Source: Rhodocyclaceae bacterium
Lineage (GTDB): Bacteria > Pseudomonadota > Gammaproteobacteria > Burkholderiales > Rhodocyclaceae
Reading direction: 5' to 3'
DNA length: 64,000 nucleotides
Assembly: GCA_016791105.1 (NCBI GenBank)
Contig: JAEUNM010000118.1
Coordinates: 164,532 to 228,531 of the forward strand
In this document: piece by piece, positions 19,519-28,184 of the stretch
How positions within the stretch are numbered: position 1 is the stretch's first letter
Layout: each line of letters opens with the position of its first letter
The notes under the pieces: generated by a model
Database searches by the model: none
Told to the model about the DNA's origin: nothing
What the model saw: only the letters and a program-made list of their open reading frames with translations
Made by a program: the position numbers and the translations under genes

Positions 19519-20967
19519 TCACGGGAGCAGGAAGGTGGATTTTTCGTGCACATGCACCTTGGAATCGTCCGTGGCCGTCACGTCGAAATAAATTTCGTTC
19601 GAACCGTGCTTGCCCGCGTCTTCCGGGGCGCGTACCCCCACTGTCATGCTGCGCGTGGATGCCGGGTCGACCACCACTTCACTATCCGACGCCAGAACGA
19701 TCGACGGCATGCCGCTTACCGTCACCGTAAATTTGCGCGTCTGTTCGGAGGTATTGATGATCTGCAGGCGATACACATTTTCCATGAGGCCGCCTTCCAC
19801 TTCGCGCGCCAGCGTGGAACGATCGCGTATCACATTCACCTTGAGCGGTTGGCGCGTCGCCAAAGACCAGATGAACGCAATGATCACCAGACCCATGAGC
19901 CCCGTATAAAGCATGATGCGTGGGCGCATCACGTGGCGCAGAATTTCCTTGCTTCCCCAGTGCTTCTTGAGCGCGTTTTCGGTCGTATAGCGTATCAGCC
20001 CACGCTGATAGCCCATTTTGTCCATGACCTGATCGCAGCCGTCGATGCAGGCTGCGCAGCCTATGCATTCGTATTGAAGCCCCTTGCGTATGTCGATACC
20101 GGTCGGGCACACCTGCACGCAGATGCCGCAATCGACGCAATCGCCCTTGCTCACGCTGCGCGGATCCACCCCTTTGCGACGCGAGCCGCGCGGTTCTCCG
20201 CGCTCGGTATCATAGGTAATGACCAAGGTATCCGGATCGAACATGACCCCCTGAAAACGCGCATAGGGGCACATGTATTTGCAAACCTGTTCACGCATGT
20301 AGCCGGCATTGCCATAGGTGGCAAAACCGTAGAACAACACCCAGAACGTTTCCCAGGGGCCGAGCGTGAACGCCAGCACTTCGCTCGCCAGTTCGCGTAT
20401 GGGCGTGAAATAGCCGACGAAAGTAAATCCCGTCCATAGCGACACCGCAATCCAGGCCGCCTGCTTGCTGAACTTGAGTCCGAACTTGCGCGCGCTCATG
20501 GGCTGCTGATCGAGTTTCATGCGCTTGGCACGATCGCCCTCGATCTTCATTTCTATCCACATGAAAATTTCCGTGTAGACCGTCTGTGGACAGGCATAAC
20601 CACACCACAATCGCCCGGCGACGGCCGTAAATAGAAATAGTCCAAACGCGGACAAAATGAGAATGATGGTCAGATAAACCACGTCCTGCGGCCAGAACAC
20701 CGCGCCAAATATGTAGAACTTGCGCTCGACCAGGTGAAACAGCACGGCCTGGCGGCCGTTCCAGGGCAACCAGCAAAGCCCGTAAAACACGAGTTGCGTG
20801 GCCCAAACCAGAATCCAGCGCCAGGTCGCAAAAATGCCGGTGACGGCACGCGGATAAATCTTTTTGCGTACCTCGTAAAGGGACACTTCGACTGCGGCAT
20901 CCTGCGCCTCGATCGGGATGACCTTGGGCGCCTGTTCAGCATTCGCGGGGGAGTTGGGCGGATTCAT
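19519..20967 (-). CDS. ccoG: Cytochrome c oxidase accessory protein CcoG (FixG/RdxA)
   Basis: This is a polytopic membrane ferredoxin-like protein of 482 residues. After several membrane helices come cysteine clusters CGYACPQ and CKYMCPYARFQ, then two 4Fe-4S motifs (CVDCGICVQVCPTG and CIGCAACIDGCD). A periplasmic Ig-like domain ends the protein. CcoG is thought to reduce Cu(II) for delivery to the cbb3 centre. It has its own intergenic region, downstream of the ccoP terminator, and leads the ccoG-ccoH-DUF3149 unit. Confidence 0.95.
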   Translation of the reverse strand: MNPPNSPANAEQAPKVIPIEAQDAAVEVSLYEVRKKIYPRAVTGIFATWRWILVWATQLVFYGLCWLPWNGRQAVLFHLVERKFYIFGAVFWPQDVVYLTIILILSAFGLFLFTAVAGRLWCGYACPQTVYTEIFMWIEMKIEGDRAKRMKLDQQPMSARKFGLKFSKQAAWIAVSLWTGFTFVGYFTPIRELASEVLAFTLGPWETFWVLFYGFATYGNAGYMREQVCKYMCPYARFQGVMFDPDTLVITYDTERGEPRGSRRKGVDPRSVSKGDCVDCGICVQVCPTGIDIRKGLQYECIGCAACIDGCDQVMDKMGYQRGLIRYTTENALKKHWGSKEILRHVMRPRIMLYTGLMGLVIIAFIWSLATRQPLKVNVIRDRSTLAREVEGGLMENVYRLQIINTSEQTRKFTVTVSGMPSIVLASDSEVVVDPASTRSMTVGVRAPEDAGKHGSNEIYFDVTATDDSKVHVHEKSTFLLP

Positions 20968-21005
20968 AGTTTCAGATAATAAGCAGATACTAATACATTG
21001 ATCTG

Positions 21006-21032
21006 AAAACTCCGGACCGCACGGGTCCGGAG
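21006..21032 (-). terminator. Intrinsic terminator of ccoNOQP
   Basis: CTCCGGACC / GGTCCGGAG forms a perfect 9-bp stem with a 5-nt loop, followed by TTTT on the minus strand. It lies 29 bp past the ccoP stop. Confidence 0.8.
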
Positions 21033-21060
21033 CACGTACCGCTTTGTGATTGTTTTTGTG

Positions 21061-21978
21061 TTACTTCGTTTCGGCCTTGGGCGCGGCGCCAGCCGATTTG
21101 CCATAAATATAGGCAGCCAGCAGGTGAATCTTGGCGTCGCCCAGGAATTCCTGGAACGCCGGCATGCGGTTCTGGCGGCCCATGGTGATGGTTTCCGTTA
21201 CCGTCCCCTCGCTACTGCCATACAACCAGGTGCTGTCGCTCAGGTTAGGCGCGCCTATGGCGGTATTGCCTTTGGCGTCCTGACCGTGACAGGGCGAGCA
21301 GTTGGCCATGAACACTTCCTTGCCGCGCTGGGCGCGGGTTGAATCGGCGGCCATGCCCGACAGGGACCGCACATAGTTGGCTGCGTCCTTGATCGTATCC
21401 GCGCCAAGATGGGCAAACGGAGGCATCATGCCCTGACGGCCACCTTTGATCGTGGTCTCGATCTGCTCCGGCTCACCACCATACAGCCAGTCGCTATCGG
21501 TCAGATTCGGAAAGCCCTTGGCGCCCTTGGCATCCGACCCGTGGCACTGCGAGCAGTAGGTCTGGAACAGCCGCTCACCCATGGCCTTGGCTTCCGGATC
21601 GGCTGCCACCACCTTGATGTCCTGGGTCAGGAACTTGTTGAAGATCGGATCGTACTTTTCGGCGGCCTTTTTCATCTCGTCTTCATACTGACCAAGGGAA
21701 GTCCAGCCGAACGCCCCCTTGAAACTTCCGAAGCCGGGATACATCGCCAGATACGCAATCCCGAACAGCACGGTCAGCCAGAACAGGCCCATCCACCAGC
21801 CCGGCAGCGGATTGTTCCATTCCTGGATGTTTTCGTCCCACACGTTGCCGTGCAGCTGAACCCCGCCGACCTTTTTCTCGGTGCGGTTGCTCATCAGCAC
21901 GAACAAGCAGTACACGAGACTCAAGGCCACCAGCACCATCACGTACATGTTCCAGAAGCCGTTTACGAAATCACTCAT
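21061..21978 (-). CDS. ccoP: cbb3 cytochrome c oxidase subunit III, dihaem cytochrome c
   Basis: The 305-residue protein has N-terminal membrane helices (MYVMVLVALSLVYCLFVLM and WWMGLFWLTVLFGIAYLAMY). Two periplasmic c-type haem domains follow, with CSQCHG and CSPCHG and distal Met ligands (GMMPPF, RMPAF). It passes electrons from soluble cytochrome c to CcoO and CcoN. It follows ccoQ by 2 bp. Confidence 0.97.
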   Translation of the reverse strand: MSDFVNGFWNMYVMVLVALSLVYCLFVLMSNRTEKKVGGVQLHGNVWDENIQEWNNPLPGWWMGLFWLTVLFGIAYLAMYPGFGSFKGAFGWTSLGQYEDEMKKAAEKYDPIFNKFLTQDIKVVAADPEAKAMGERLFQTYCSQCHGSDAKGAKGFPNLTDSDWLYGGEPEQIETTIKGGRQGMMPPFAHLGADTIKDAANYVRSLSGMAADSTRAQRGKEVFMANCSPCHGQDAKGNTAIGAPNLSDSTWLYGSSEGTVTETITMGRQNRMPAFQEFLGDAKIHLLAAYIYGKSAGAAPKAETK

Positions 21979-21980
21979 GA

Positions 21981-22163
21981 TTATTTTCCTTGATCGCGGT
22001 TGGGACCGGACGAGGCCTCCGGCAGATCGTCTTCTTCGAGCGGAATGCGGCCCGCATCTTCGAACAGTTTGCGATTCTTCGCGCTATAGGCCCAGTAAAC
22101 AATGCCCAGGAAGCACAGCAAACTGAATACGGTGACGACCGACCGGATGAGACTCACGTCCAT
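21981..22163 (-). CDS. ccoQ: cbb3 oxidase subunit IV, CcoQ
   Basis: The 60-residue protein has one membrane helix (VVTVFSLLCFLGIVYWAYS) followed by NRKLFEDAGRIPLEED, the usual CcoQ pattern. It stabilises the oxidase complex. It lies between ccoO and ccoP with gaps of 4 and 2 bp. Confidence 0.93.
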   Translation of the reverse strand: MDVSLIRSVVTVFSLLCFLGIVYWAYSAKNRKLFEDAGRIPLEEDDLPEASSGPNRDQGK

Positions 22164-22167
22164 GGTC

Positions 22168-22800
22168 TTATCTCACGTTCTTGAGCGCGGTGCCCAAACC
22201 CTGGAGGTAGGCGATGACCGCTTCCAGCTCGGTCTTGCCTTCCACCTGTGCGCGCGCGTTCTTGATGTCGTCTTCGGAATAAGGCGGCTTGCCATCGACC
22301 TTGAACGTAACGGCATTCAGCGCCGCCATTTTCTTCTCGATGTCATCCACCTTGGCCGGACGGTCCAGCCAGGAGTAGGCCGGCATGTTCGACTCCGGCA
22401 CCACATCGCGCGGGTTCAGCAGGTGAATGCGATGCCACTGGTCCGAATAACGGCCTCCCACACGAGCCAGGTCGGGACCGGTGCGCTTGGAACCCCACTG
22501 GAAGGGGTGGTCATACACCGACTCACCCGCGACCGAATAGTGACCATAGCGCTCGGTTTCCGCACGGAACGGACGGATCATCTGCGAGTGGCAGTTGTAG
22601 CAGCCTTCGCGTACATAGATGTCGCGCCCGACCAGCCGCAGCGGTTCGTAGGGCTTTACCCCTTCGATCGGCTTTGTAGTGGAGTGCTGGAAAAACAGCG
22701 GAACGATTTCCACCAGACCACCCACTGACACCGCAAGGATGGTCAGGATGATCATGAGCGGAAGATTGCTTTCGATTATTTCGTGCTTGGAACCAGACAT
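22168..22800 (-). CDS. ccoO: cbb3 cytochrome c oxidase subunit II, monohaem
   Basis: The 210-residue protein has an N-terminal membrane anchor (LPLMIILTILAVSVGGLVE) and one haem motif, CYNCHSQMIRP, with downstream NMPAYSWL supplying the Met ligand. A GAGGA ribosome site precedes ATG 22800. It is the second gene of ccoNOQP. Confidence 0.97.
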   Translation of the reverse strand: MSGSKHEIIESNLPLMIILTILAVSVGGLVEIVPLFFQHSTTKPIEGVKPYEPLRLVGRDIYVREGCYNCHSQMIRPFRAETERYGHYSVAGESVYDHPFQWGSKRTGPDLARVGGRYSDQWHRIHLLNPRDVVPESNMPAYSWLDRPAKVDDIEKKMAALNAVTFKVDGKPPYSEDDIKNARAQVEGKTELEAVIAYLQGLGTALKNVR

Positions 22801-22813
22801 TTCCTCGTCTCCT

Positions 22814-24238
22814 TCACGCAGCCGCTGCCATGGGGGCGACCACGGGCGCGTTGTAGGGCTTCTTGCCGGCGATGGTTTTGATCATGTTGTAGAACATGAT
22901 CAGCATGCCAGACAGGAACATCAGCCCGCCGATGACGCGTATCGTCCAGAACGGATAGGAGGCCTTGACCGCCTCGACGAAGGCATAGGTCAGCGTGCCG
23001 TCCGCATTGGTTGCGCGCCACATCAGGCCCTGCATGACGCCGGAAATCCACATCGAAGCGATGTACAGCACGACCCCGATGGTGGCGATCCAGAAGTGCG
23101 CCGTGATGAGCTTGACGCTATACATTTCCTTCTGGCCGAACAGGCGCGGCAGCAGGTAGTAGATCGAACCGATCGAAATCATGGCCACCCAGCCCAGCGC
23201 ACCGCTATGCACGTGCCCCACCGTCCAGTCGGTGTAGTGCGACAGCGCATTGACCGTTTTCACGGACATCATCGGACCTTCGAAGGTCGACATGCCGTAG
23301 AAGGACAGCGAAGTGATCATGAACTTCAGGATGGGATCGGTACGCAGTTTGTGCCAGGCGCCGGACAGCGTCATGATGCCGTTGATCATGCCACCCCAGG
23401 ACGGCGACAGCAGAATCAGCGAAAACACCATGCCAACGGACTGGGTCCAGTCAGGCAACGCGGTGTAGTGCAGGTGGTGCGGGCCGGCCCACATATAGGT
23501 GAAGATCAGTGCCCAGAAGTGCACCACTGACAGGCGGTAGGAATACACCGGACGTTCGGCCTGCTTGGGCACGAAGTAATACATCATGCCGAGGAAGCCC
23601 GCCGTGAGGAAGAAGCCCACCGCGTTGTGGCCGTACCACCATTGCACCATGGCGTCCTGCGCGCCGGCGTAGGCGGAATACGATTTCCACAGCGTGACCG
23701 GAATTTCCGCGCTATTGACGAGGTGCAGCAGCGCCACCGTCAGAATGAAGCCGCCGAAAAACCAGTTCGCCACGTAAATGTGAGTGACCTTGCGCGTGGC
23801 GACCGTGCCGAAGAACACGATTGCATACGACACCCAGACCAGGGTGATCAATATGTCGATCGGCCATTCCAGCTCGGCATATTCCTTGCCGCTCGTGTAG
23901 CCCAACGGCAACGTGACTGCCGCGAGCACGATGACAAGCTGCCAGCCCCAGAACGTAAACGCTGCCAGTGCTGGAGAGAACAGCGTCGTATGGCAGGTAC
24001 GCTGCACGGCGTAGTAGGAGGTCGCAAACAACGCGCAGCCCCCAAACGCGAAAATGACCGCATTCGTGTGTAACGGACGCAGCCTCCCGTACGACAACCA
24101 TTCGTAGACGTTCAGCTGTGGCCAGACTAGCTGTGCGGCAACGATAACGCCGACCAGCATGCCCACTATGCCCCAGACGACCGTCATGATGGCGAACTGC
24201 CGCACGACCTTGTAGTTATAAGTCGCTTGCGATGACAT
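22814..24238 (-). CDS. ccoN: cbb3 cytochrome c oxidase catalytic subunit I
   Basis: The 474-residue, twelve-helix haem-copper oxidase subunit carries the expected histidines, including YGHNAVGFFLTAGFLG (CuB region) and SHYTDWTVGHVHSGALGW. It reduces oxygen with high affinity at the inner membrane. ATG 24238 is chosen over a GTG one codon earlier because GAGGTGA sits just upstream. Transcription starts from a class II FNR-type promoter. Confidence 0.97.
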   Translation of the reverse strand: MSSQATYNYKVVRQFAIMTVVWGIVGMLVGVIVAAQLVWPQLNVYEWLSYGRLRPLHTNAVIFAFGGCALFATSYYAVQRTCHTTLFSPALAAFTFWGWQLVIVLAAVTLPLGYTSGKEYAELEWPIDILITLVWVSYAIVFFGTVATRKVTHIYVANWFFGGFILTVALLHLVNSAEIPVTLWKSYSAYAGAQDAMVQWWYGHNAVGFFLTAGFLGMMYYFVPKQAERPVYSYRLSVVHFWALIFTYMWAGPHHLHYTALPDWTQSVGMVFSLILLSPSWGGMINGIMTLSGAWHKLRTDPILKFMITSLSFYGMSTFEGPMMSVKTVNALSHYTDWTVGHVHSGALGWVAMISIGSIYYLLPRLFGQKEMYSVKLITAHFWIATIGVVLYIASMWISGVMQGLMWRATNADGTLTYAFVEAVKASYPFWTIRVIGGLMFLSGMLIMFYNMIKTIAGKKPYNAPVVAPMAAAA

Positions 24239-24325
24239 CACTCACCTCATACCGGAAGTTGATGAAAGAAAACCTGTTTTTGTGTTTTGCAACCAATCCT
24301 CCGGAACTACCCATTTGGCGGCAAT

Positions 24326-24373
24326 GGCGGGCAGTGTACCGAAGGGTGCGTAGCAAGGCTTGACACAGATCAA
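24326..24373 (-). promoter_or_regulatory. FNR/Anr-dependent promoter of ccoN
   Basis: TTGAC-ACAG-ATCAA (24360-24373) matches the FNR box TTGAT-N4-ATCAA with one mismatch. A -10 TACACT (24333-24338) puts the transcription start near 24326, with the box centre close to -41, as in class II FNR promoters. The leader to ccoN would be about 88 nt. Confidence 0.8.
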
Positions 24374-24426
24374 GCTGGTCCGGTGAATCGGGCATGAGTG
24401 TTGCGCGCGGCGCAAAAGTGCCGGGC

Positions 24427-24604
24427 AAAAAAAGGGGGCGACTAGCGCCCCCAACCCCAACAGAGAGACTTCATGCCGGACTACGACAGCCTGGAGGCCG
24501 TCCAGGCGGGCAAACCGGGAAAAACGCTGGAAATCCGTGGCAGAAGGAAATTACCCTGAAGCTGTGCCGCGGGAAATTTGCTGTTTCCAGCGTCGAATTC
24601 ACTG
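24427..24604 (-). ncRNA. Candidate FNR-regulated small RNA between ccoS and ccoN
   Basis: A predicted transcript of about 178 nt runs from the -41.5 FNR promoter to an intrinsic terminator (24427-24452: GGGGGCG stem, 5-nt loop, seven T). It can fold: CGCTGGAAA (minus strand, 24592-24584) pairs with TTTCCAGCG (24533-24525), a local GCTG-GAAA-CAGC hairpin is possible, and CCTGG/CCAGG flank a second stem. No convincing protein is encoded. A ten-codon frame (24442-24474, MKSLCWGWGR) ends inside the terminator stem and could be a leader peptide instead. A 28-codon plus-strand frame (24473-24559) is the alternative use of this DNA. Confidence 0.55.
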
Positions 24605-24610
24605 AAACGC

Positions 24611-24652
24611 AGTATATACCCCACATTAAGTAGGGTTTTTGATCGAGGTCAA
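24611..24652 (-). promoter_or_regulatory. Class II FNR promoter of the candidate small RNA
   Basis: TTGAT-CGAG-GTCAA (24639-24652) has a perfect left half-site and one change in the right. A -10 TATACT lies at 24611-24616, exactly the -12 to -7 position if the FNR box is centred at -41.5 (start 24604). It lies after the ccoS stop and points the same way. Confidence 0.75.
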
Positions 24653-24695
24653 AACTGCTGCCGGGGGCAGCGGCTGCGGTAAAACGGGGAAACAA

Positions 24696-24908
24696 TCAGC
24701 CCGGCATATCGCCGTCGCGGCGCTCGGGATGCTGTGAGGATTCAGGGGCCTTTTCGTCCACCGCGGGACGATCGTCATCCATGACGACGCGATAGGCGGG
24801 GCCTTCCAGATCGTCGAACTGTCCGCTGCGCAGCGACCACCAGAATATGACGCCGATCAGGAATACCAACACCACGGACAATGGGATGAGGAGGTAAAGA
24901 ATTTCCAT
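24696..24908 (-). CDS. ccoS: cbb3 oxidase assembly protein CcoS
   Basis: The 70-residue protein has a single membrane helix (LYLLIPLSVVLVFLIGVIFW) followed by SGQFDDLEGPAYRVVMDDD, the CcoS signature. It is needed for cofactor insertion in the oxidase. Its ATG shares one base with the ccoI stop (TAATG). Confidence 0.95.
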   Translation of the reverse strand: MEILYLLIPLSVVLVFLIGVIFWWSLRSGQFDDLEGPAYRVVMDDDRPAVDEKAPESSQHPERRDGDMPG

Positions 24909-27379
24909 TATTTGCGCTGCCCTGCCTCGGCCCCCGCGCGCCGCGCCGACTGCAGGCGCAGGGCATTGAATACCACCAGGGCGGAACTGGCGGACATGCC
25001 CAGGCCGGCCATCCAGGGCGTGACCCAGCCGGCCATGGCGAGCGGTATGGCGCCGAAGTTATAGGCAAAAGACCACACCAGATTTTGCCGGATGATGCGC
25101 ATGGTGCGGCGCGCCAGGTGCCAGCCCGCGCCCAGCGCAGTGAGTGACTCGGCCAGCAGCACGATGTCGCCCTGGGTGCGCGCCAGTTCGGTGCCGCTGC
25201 CCATGGCGATGGATACCTGCGCCTGGGCCAGCACCGGGGCATCATTGATACCGTCGCCCACCATCGCAACCACTGCCCCGCCGCCCTGCAGCTTTTCTAT
25301 CCATTCGCGCTTGCCGTCCGGCGTAAGGCCGCCATGCACTTCGCTGACGCCCAATTGCTCGCCGAGACTATGTACGGTGGAGGGGCTGTCGCCGGACAGG
25401 ATGCTCACTTTAAGGCCGGCGGCTTTCAATTCCGCGACCAGCTCGCGCGCGCCCGGACGAATTTCGTCGGCAAAGCGGAACGCAGCGATCCAGCCCCGCT
25501 CGTCACCCAGCGCGACCAGGGTTTGCCCGCCGCTACCGCGCGACTTCGGCTCCGGCCAGGGTTTACCGTGCAATTCGGCGACGAACGACGGCCGCCCGAT
25601 GCGCACTCGCACCCCGGCCAGGGAAGCTTCCATACCCTGGCCCGGCCTGCCCTGCAGGGCGTTCAGATCCGGCAAGACCGCCGCAGGCGGCACATAGGCC
25701 TCCAGGGCGCGGCCGATGGTGTGCCCGCTGCCGTGTTCCATGGCCGCGGCGAGCGCCAGCGCGCGCCCCGGATCGCCGCGAAACACGTCAAAACCTTCGA
25801 GCCGCATGCGCCCCATGGTGAGGGTGCCGGTCTTGTCGAATGCCACATGGGTGGCGCGGGCAAACGTTTCGATGGCGTGGGCGCGCGTGACCAGCACCCC
25901 CAGCGCGGATAGCGCGCCGGTCGCGCTGGTAAGTGCGGCCGGCGTCGCCAGCGACAGTGCACAGGGGCAACTGACCACCAGCACGGCGACGAATATCCAC
26001 AGCGCGCGGGCGGAATCCAGCCACAGCCAGACCACAGCAGTCAGGACCGCCAGCACCAGCAGCGCCAGCACGAAGCGGCTCGCGACGCGGTCCGCCATTT
26101 GCGCGAGGCGCGGCTTTTCCTGCGCTGCGCGTTCCATCAGACGCACGATGGCGGCGAGCCGCGTCTGTTCGCCTACGCGTTCCACGCGCACCACGAGCGG
26201 GCTGGCAATATTTACAGCACCGCCGGTGACGGAGTCGCCGGGCGCCTTGGCGACCGGCGTGGATTCGCCCGATAACAGCGATTCATCGGTCTGGCTGGTG
26301 CCTTCCACCACCACGCCGTCGGCCGGCAGGGTGGCGCCAGCCTCCACCAATACATGCTCGCCCGGCTGCAGCGCATTGACGGCCACCTGCTCCACCGCAC
26401 GCGCCGGCCACTGCGCGAGGCGCTGCGCCAGCGCCGGTACCGCGCGCGACAGCGCTTCCACACCGCGCACGGCACGCTGGCGCGCCACCATTTCGAAATA
26501 ACGCCCGCCCAGCAGCAGAAATACGAACATCGCGACGGAATCGAAATAAATCGTGCCGGTGGAGCGGAATGTCGCCCAGCAGCTTGCTGCGAACGCACTG
26601 CCTACGCCCAGCGCCACCGGCACGTCCATTCCCACCCGCCCGATGCGCAGATCGCGCCAGGCTGCCGTAAAAAATGGTGCTGCCGAATACAGAATCACCG
26701 GGAGCGTGAGCAAAAGGCTGGCCCAGCGCATAAGTTTTTCGATGTCCGGCGTCATCGTGCCGGGGTCGGCGATGTACATGGGCAGCGCGTACATCATCAC
26801 CTGCATCATGCCGAAGCCGGCCACGAACACACGCCACAAGGCATCGCGCCGCTCCTTGCGGGCGAGCTGTTCCGAGCGCGCGACGTCGAACGGATAGGCG
26901 TTGTAGCCTATCGCCGCAATCGCTTCCAGAATGGCGGATAGTTTTATGCGGCGTTCGTCCCAGCGCACCCGCGCGCGCCGCGTCGCGTAATTGATTTCGA
27001 CCGCGGTCACGCCGGCCTGCCGCGTCAGGTGCTGTTCGTTCAGCCACACACAGGCGGCGCAGGTAATGCCTTCCAGAATGAGCGCCGCCTCGCGCTCATG
27101 TTCGCCCACCGGGCGCACGAAATTTTTCTGAAATTCCGGATGATCGAATACGCCCAAATCCTTCAACTGCGCCGGCAGCGCCTCGCGCTTGCCCTGCGGC
27201 AGCGTGTCGCGATGGCGGTAATAATCGTCGAGCCGGTTATCGACGATGGCCTGTGCCACAGCCTGGCAACCGGCGCAGCACATGGCGCGCTCCACATCGC
27301 CGACGCGTACCGACAGATGTACGTCGCCCGGAATGGGAAGCCCGCAGTGGTAGCAACTTGAGGCGGCGGCGGGTTGCAT
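24908..27379 (-). CDS. ccoI: Copper-translocating P-type ATPase CcoI (FixI)
   Basis: The 823-residue protein has an N-terminal zinc-ribbon-like Cys segment (CYHCGLPIPG, CCAGC) and a heavy-metal domain with GITCAACVW. Membrane helices carry the SCPCALSLATPAAL copper site, and the catalytic core has DKTGTLT, GDSPSTV and GDGINDAPVLA. It exports copper across the inner membrane for cbb3 assembly, as FixI/CtpA do. It is the first gene of ccoI-ccoS and divergent from purN. No FNR box was found in its 130-bp upstream region. Confidence 0.95.
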   Translation of the reverse strand: MQPAAASSCYHCGLPIPGDVHLSVRVGDVERAMCCAGCQAVAQAIVDNRLDDYYRHRDTLPQGKREALPAQLKDLGVFDHPEFQKNFVRPVGEHEREAALILEGITCAACVWLNEQHLTRQAGVTAVEINYATRRARVRWDERRIKLSAILEAIAAIGYNAYPFDVARSEQLARKERRDALWRVFVAGFGMMQVMMYALPMYIADPGTMTPDIEKLMRWASLLLTLPVILYSAAPFFTAAWRDLRIGRVGMDVPVALGVGSAFAASCWATFRSTGTIYFDSVAMFVFLLLGGRYFEMVARQRAVRGVEALSRAVPALAQRLAQWPARAVEQVAVNALQPGEHVLVEAGATLPADGVVVEGTSQTDESLLSGESTPVAKAPGDSVTGGAVNIASPLVVRVERVGEQTRLAAIVRLMERAAQEKPRLAQMADRVASRFVLALLVLAVLTAVVWLWLDSARALWIFVAVLVVSCPCALSLATPAALTSATGALSALGVLVTRAHAIETFARATHVAFDKTGTLTMGRMRLEGFDVFRGDPGRALALAAAMEHGSGHTIGRALEAYVPPAAVLPDLNALQGRPGQGMEASLAGVRVRIGRPSFVAELHGKPWPEPKSRGSGGQTLVALGDERGWIAAFRFADEIRPGARELVAELKAAGLKVSILSGDSPSTVHSLGEQLGVSEVHGGLTPDGKREWIEKLQGGGAVVAMVGDGINDAPVLAQAQVSIAMGSGTELARTQGDIVLLAESLTALGAGWHLARRTMRIIRQNLVWSFAYNFGAIPLAMAGWVTPWMAGLGMSASSALVVFNALRLQSARRAGAEAGQRK

Positions 27380-27509
27380 CGGGAGCGAGGGGAGGAAAAT
27401 TGCCGTGCGCGTTCGCAGGCAGGCGGAGGAGGAAACCCGCTAGTTTAGCGGCTTCACGCCGCGTCGCGCAAACCACCGCGCGGCGCGCCGCATCTGCGAC
27501 AATGCCGGC

Positions 27510-28160
27510 ATGAAAAAGATCGTCATCCTGATTTCCGGACGCGGCTCCAATATGGAAGCGCTGCTGCACGCCGGACTGCCGGCGCGCATCACGGGCGTCA
27601 TATCCAACCGGCCGGACGCGGGCGGGCTTGCCATCGCAGCTGCCGCCGGCGTGCCGGTGCGCACGGTGGACCACACGCAATACACCACGCGCGACGCTTT
27701 CGATGCCGCCCTGGCGCAAGCGATCTCCGAATGCGGCGCCGATCTGGTGGTGCTGGCCGGCTTCATGCGCATCCTGGGCCGTCAATTCGTCGAAACATTC
27801 CGTGGCCGGCTGCTCAATATCCACCCTTCCCTATTGCCGGCCTTTCCAGGTCTCGATACGCACGAACGTGCGCTCGCGGCGGGTTGCCGCCTGGCCGGGG
27901 CGACGGTGCACTTCGTCACGCCCGATCTGGATTCCGGACCCATCGTGATCCAGGCCGCCGTGCCTGTCATGCCGGACGACGACGCCGGCCGTCTGGCCAC
28001 CCGCGTGCTGGAACAGGAACACCGCATCTACCCGCAGGCCGTGCGCTGGTTTTGCGAGGACCGCCTGCAACTCGGCGAGGACGGACGCGTGCAGCTCCTG
28101 GGCATGGCCTGGTCGAGCGTTGCGTGCATCGCACCGCCGCTCGAGTGCCACGGTGCCTGA
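27510..28160 (+). CDS. purN: Phosphoribosylglycinamide formyltransferase 1
   Basis: PurN formylates GAR with 10-formyl-THF in purine synthesis. The nucleotide-binding start VILISGRGSNMEALL, the Asn-His pair in LLNIHPSLLPAFPG and the Asp of VTPDLDSGPIVIQ are all present. The 216-residue length is normal with a slightly extended C-terminus. The next gene starts 25 bp downstream. Confidence 0.95.
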   Translation: MKKIVILISGRGSNMEALLHAGLPARITGVISNRPDAGGLAIAAAAGVPVRTVDHTQYTTRDAFDAALAQAISECGADLVVLAGFMRILGRQFVETFRGRLLNIHPSLLPAFPGLDTHERALAAGCRLAGATVHFVTPDLDSGPIVIQAAVPVMPDDDAGRLATRVLEQEHRIYPQAVRWFCEDRLQLGEDGRVQLLGMAWSSVACIAPPLECHGA

Positions 28161-28184
28161 CGCATTGCGCAGGGCGGCCCGGAC

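Noticed and set aside
24473..24559. 28-codon plus-strand frame (MPDYDSLEAVQAGKPGKTLE and so on)
   Set aside because: It looks protein-like but has no clear promoter and lies antisense to the FNR promoter-terminator unit, which is better supported. Kept only as an alternative.
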